From: Aerophototrophica crusticola
GTDB lineage: Bacteria; Pseudomonadota; Alphaproteobacteria; Azospirillales; Azospirillaceae
DNA length: 64,000 bases
Direction: 5' to 3'
Assembly: GCA_001939945.1 (NCBI GenBank)
Contig: MOEB01000007.1
Span: forward strand, 90,577-154,576
In this document: positions 61,527 to 64,000 of the stretch, one piece after another
Numbering within the stretch: the first letter of the stretch is position 1
Layout: the number at the start of each line of letters is the position of its first letter
Notes under the pieces: generated by a model
The model's database searches: none
The model's input: the letters and a program-made list of their open reading frames with translations, nothing else
Told to the model about the DNA's origin: nothing
Position numbers and translations under genes: made by a program

Positions 61527-62612
61527 GTGACGTCAACCGTCCTTTCCCCCGAGACAATGGGCCGCCGCGCCGACCGCGCGTCGGCCAGCACCCGCACGGT
61601 GGCCGCCTGGCTGCTGACCTGCGCCGCCATGGTGTTCGCCATGGCCATCATCGGCGCCATCACCCGGCTGACCGAGAGCGGCCTGTCCATCACCGAGTGG
61701 AAGCCCATCACCGGCGCCATCCCGCCCCTGACGGAGGCGCAGTGGCTGGTGGCGTTCGAGAAGTACCGGCAGATCCCGGAGTACCAGCTCATCAACAAGG
61801 GCATGAGCCTGGAAGAGTTCAAGTTCATCTTCTTCTGGGAGTGGTTCCACCGTTTGTGGGGCCGGCTGATCGGGCTGGTGTTCCTCGTGCCCTTCGTCTG
61901 GTTCTGGGCCACGGGGCGCCTGTCCAGGCCGCTGGTGCCGAAGCTGCTGGGCATCTTCGCGCTGGGCGGGCTGCAGGGCTTCATCGGCTGGTTCATGGTG
62001 CAGTCCGGCCTGTCCGTTCGCACGGACGTCAGCCACTACCGGCTGGCCCTGCACCTGGGCATGGCGCTGGTGCTGTACGGGATGCTGCTGTGGGTGGCCC
62101 TGGGCCTGCTTGACCCGCGGCCCCTGGCGCACCGGGCGGCCCAGGCCGTCTCCCTGCGCCGCCACGGGAAGGCGGCCCTGGCGCTGGTGGCGGTCACCGT
62201 GGTCTGGGGGGCCTTCGTGGCGGGGCTGGATGCCGGCTTCGCCTACAACACCTGGCCGCTGATGAACGGCACCTTCGCCCCGCCGGAGATGTGGACCCTG
62301 TCGCCCCTGTGGTCGAACCTGGTGGAGAACACCGCCGCCGTGCAGTTCACCCACCGTTGGTTGGCCATCCTGACCGCGGCCGTGGTGCTGGCCTATGCCT
62401 GGCGCATCGGGCAGCAGGCGGACTTGGATGCCCGCACCAAGAAGGTGGCCCTGGGCCTGTCGGGGGCCGTGCTGTTGCAGGTGCTGCTGGGCATCGCCAC
62501 CCTGCTGGCCGCCGTGCCCGTGGCCCTGGGCGCCGCGCACCAGGGCGGGGCCATCCTGGTCATCACCCTGCTGGTCTGGACCCTGCACGAATTCCGGAAG
62601 CCGGCGGCGTGA
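61527..62612 (+). CDS. ctaA: Heme A synthase (COX15/CtaA)
   Basis: A 361-residue integral membrane enzyme that oxidises the C8 methyl of heme O to give heme A for cytochrome c oxidase. The eight-helix plan and the paired heme-ligand histidines are seen in FFWEWFHRLWGRLIGL, LHLGMALVLYG, VQFTHRWLAIL and GAAHQGGAIL. TRLTESGLSITEWKPITGAIPP near the N-terminus is the type 2 (alphaproteobacterial/mitochondrial) signature. The start is GTG at 61527 with AGGACAGG upstream; ATG at 61557 is possible. Confidence 0.94.
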   Translation: MTSTVLSPETMGRRADRASASTRTVAAWLLTCAAMVFAMAIIGAITRLTESGLSITEWKPITGAIPPLTEAQWLVAFEKYRQIPEYQLINKGMSLEEFKFIFFWEWFHRLWGRLIGLVFLVPFVWFWATGRLSRPLVPKLLGIFALGGLQGFIGWFMVQSGLSVRTDVSHYRLALHLGMALVLYGMLLWVALGLLDPRPLAHRAAQAVSLRRHGKAALALVAVTVVWGAFVAGLDAGFAYNTWPLMNGTFAPPEMWTLSPLWSNLVENTAAVQFTHRWLAILTAAVVLAYAWRIGQQADLDARTKKVALGLSGAVLLQVLLGIATLLAAVPVALGAAHQGGAILVITLLVWTLHEFRKPAA

Positions 62613-62622
62613 GGGTGGTGCA

Positions 62623-62771
62623 GGGGACACGGACGGCACGGACGATCCACGGACTGCACGGACAAGGATGAATCGCTGCCGCAGCCCTAACCTGCCTCGG
62701 TTTGCGAGCTGGTCTGGGTGGTGAGACTGTCCGTGTCCGTCCGTGGCGTGTCCGTGCCGTCCGTGTCCATG
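62623..62771. repeat. ACGGAC-word long hairpin, copy E
   Basis: Arms 62623-62665 and 62727-62771 are reverse complements at most of about 43 positions. ACGGAC occurs four times in the left arm in near-10-base steps. The loop is about 60 bases. It lies between the convergent ctaA and murI genes and directly adjoins the murI stop codon region. Confidence 0.8.
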
Positions 62772-62781
62772 CCCCCACCTC

Positions 62782-63624
62782 TCAGGCCCCCACCCCCTCG
62801 AACCGTGCCGGCTTGCCGAAGAAGCGGGTGGCCAGGGTGGTAACGGCGGGGGCGTTGCCGGTGGTCATGAAGCGCACATGGCCGCTGCCCGTCCGGTCGA
62901 ACTCCGGGTGGCGCTCCAGATAGGCGGACAGGCTGCGGGCGGTCAGGTCGGGTTGGGACAGGATCTCCACCTGTCGCGGCAGGGCGGCGGCGAAGGCATC
63001 GGCCACCAGCGGGTAATGGGTGCAGCCCAGCACCACGGCCTGGGGCAAGGCGCCCCCGAGCCGGGTCAGCAGCCCGTCCACGTACCGGTTCACGGCGGCG
63101 GTGACGGCAGCCGGCGGGGCGTCCGCCTCGATCAGCGGCACCAGCTCCGGGCAGGCTTGCTGCACAACCGTCACCTCAGGGGCGCGCTTGTTGATCTCCC
63201 GCGGGTAGGCGCCGCTGTCCACGGTCCGCTGGGTGGCGAAGATGCCGATGGTCCGCGGTTCCCCCGCATGGCCGCCGGCGGGCACGTCCGCCATCCAGGG
63301 CTGGCCGGTGATGGCCTCCACCATGGGCACCAGCACGCCCAGCACCCGCCGGCCGGGATAGGCCCCCTCCAGCCAAGTCTGCTGCATGCGGCGCAGGGCC
63401 ACGGCGGATGCGGTGTTGCAGGCCAGGATCACCAGCCGGGCGCCCTGGTCGAACAGGCGGGACACGGCGGCCCGCGTCAGGTCGTAAATCTCCTCCGGCG
63501 TGCGGTCGCCATAGGGGGCGGCGGCGTGGTCGCCCAGATAGGCGAAGTCGTGCCCCGGCATGGCCGCGTGCAGCCGCCGCAGCACCGTCAACCCGCCATG
63601 CCCTGAATCGAAGACCCCGATCAT
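62782..63624 (-). CDS. murI: Glutamate racemase
   Basis: A 280-residue enzyme that makes D-glutamate for peptidoglycan. VFDSGHGGLTVL at the start with Asp6, ILACNTASAVALR with catalytic Cys69, and VVLGCTHYPLV with the second catalytic Cys are all present. ATG at 63624 with GGGGCGGTGG upstream is used. It is divergent from an exported protein at the window end. Confidence 0.95.
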   Translation of the reverse strand: MIGVFDSGHGGLTVLRRLHAAMPGHDFAYLGDHAAAPYGDRTPEEIYDLTRAAVSRLFDQGARLVILACNTASAVALRRMQQTWLEGAYPGRRVLGVLVPMVEAITGQPWMADVPAGGHAGEPRTIGIFATQRTVDSGAYPREINKRAPEVTVVQQACPELVPLIEADAPPAAVTAAVNRYVDGLLTRLGGALPQAVVLGCTHYPLVADAFAAALPRQVEILSQPDLTARSLSAYLERHPEFDRTGSGHVRFMTTGNAPAVTTLATRFFGKPARFEGVGA

Positions 63625-63808
63625 CCACCGCCCCAACCTGCCGCCCTATTCGGGAACCCAGCCTTCCCGCGGTGTAGCACGGCATTGCGGCAAGGGAAGG
63701 GCTTTCGCCGTGACCGCGGCGGTGACTTGCCAAGGGCTTGCGGCTGTGCCTAACTCCGCCCCGATTTCCGCCCCTCTCGGGCTTACCCCGGTCGAGTGCT
63801 GCCAGCCC

Positions 63809-64000
63809 ATGCCCGTCCCGATGCGTCGCCTGTCGTCAAGCACCGCCCTGCTGCTGGGCACTCTGCTGCTGCCACTGCCCGCGCTGGCCCAGGGCGGCCC
63901 CACCCTGGGGGACATCGTCCGCCAGGCGGAGCAGCCGGCCCCGGCCGCCCGTCCCGCCCCCACCCCGGCCCCGGCACCCGCCGCCCCGCAGGGCCGCGCC
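63809..64000 (+). CDS. Exported protein, N-terminal part, cut by window end
   Basis: The frame is open from ATG at 63809 (or ATG at 63821, MRRLSSST) to the last base. The first residues form a signal peptide: positive start, hydrophobic TALLLGTLLLPLPALAQG core with an ALA-QG cleavage site, then LGDIVRQAEQPAP and a Pro/Ala linker. The mature function cannot be seen. The opposite strand is murI, so these two are divergent and share the 184-base intergenic space. Confidence 0.6.
   Translation, partial: MPVPMRRLSSSTALLLGTLLLPLPALAQGGPTLGDIVRQAEQPAPAARPAPTPAPAPAAPQGRA

Overview
The window is very GC-rich (about 70% by eye) with dense gene packing. Its content points to an alphaproteobacterium, probably Rhodospirillales and Azospirillaceae-like: a MucR regulator, ornithine-lipid genes olsBA, an NfuA-type protein, CtaA heme A synthase, a hisB-hisH-GNAT-hisA-hisF-hisE-HIT cluster, and the order dnaQ-coaE-aroE-maf-ppsR facing hemE. 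That last order is the classic setting of the alphaproteobacterial chromosome origin. The gap at 7820-8223 holds several DnaA-box-like words and an A-rich tract, so I read it as oriC. An 18-bp perfect palindrome at 3669-3686 matches the ParB site parS and supports this; a second, imperfect parS-like word lies at 48469.

Layout. 1-3.7 kb: end of a thioredoxin-domain protein, a serine beta-lactamase-like hydrolase, a dienelactone hydrolase and a quinone oxidoreductase. 3.7-10.6 kb: the origin region, with dnaQ, coaE, aroE, maf and ppsR running left and hemE and hemH running right. 10.7-20 kb: membrane protein, class III cyclase, NfuA, Bax-type glucosaminidase, D-Ala-D-Ala dipeptidase, tsaB-rimI, TusA-like protein, MucR, olsB-olsA. 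20-25.4 kb: acyl-CoA-synthetase/GNAT protein acetyltransferase, Sel1 lipoprotein, DUF2244 protein, endonuclease III. 25.4-27.7 kb: an AT-rich foreign-looking insert with iteron-like repeats, a MerR/DUF433-type protein, a 560-bp AT-rich tract with a perfect DnaA box, and an orphan low-GC gene. 27.7-38.4 kb: bactofilin, EI24-like protein, adenosine kinase, Phd/VapC pair, peptide-binding protein, pyrophosphatase, patatin, trypsin-like lipoprotein. 38.7-43 kb: histidine cluster. 43-49.5 kb: RTX beta-helix protein, the yraN/rsmI/lpoA block, YkuD transpeptidase and a glycosyltransferase-like fragment. 49.5-64 kb: SnoaL-like protein, DUF2383 protein, MltA, surface and membrane proteins, two ABC-2 permeases, RecX, MscS channel, molybdo-oxidoreductase, a small-RNA-like locus, CtaA, MurI, and the start of a secreted protein cut by the window end.

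The genes are mostly housekeeping: replication, heme, histidine, cell wall (glucosaminidase, VanX, MltA, YkuD, LpoA, MurI, bactofilin) and membrane lipids. The most unusual content is between the genes. At least six families of inverted repeats fill the spacers. One family has five copies (33.7, 36.4, 48.3, 57.7 and 62.6 kb). Each copy is a long hairpin built of ACGGAC/ACGGAT-like words spaced about one helical turn apart; the wording differs between copies, yet the two arms of each copy stay complementary. A second notable element is a self-contained locus of about 200 bp at 61120-61348 with a near-consensus promoter, a hairpin at each end and, on the opposite strand, a 29-codon ORF with a good ribosome binding site.

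No tRNA, rRNA, CRISPR array, transposase or prophage was seen.
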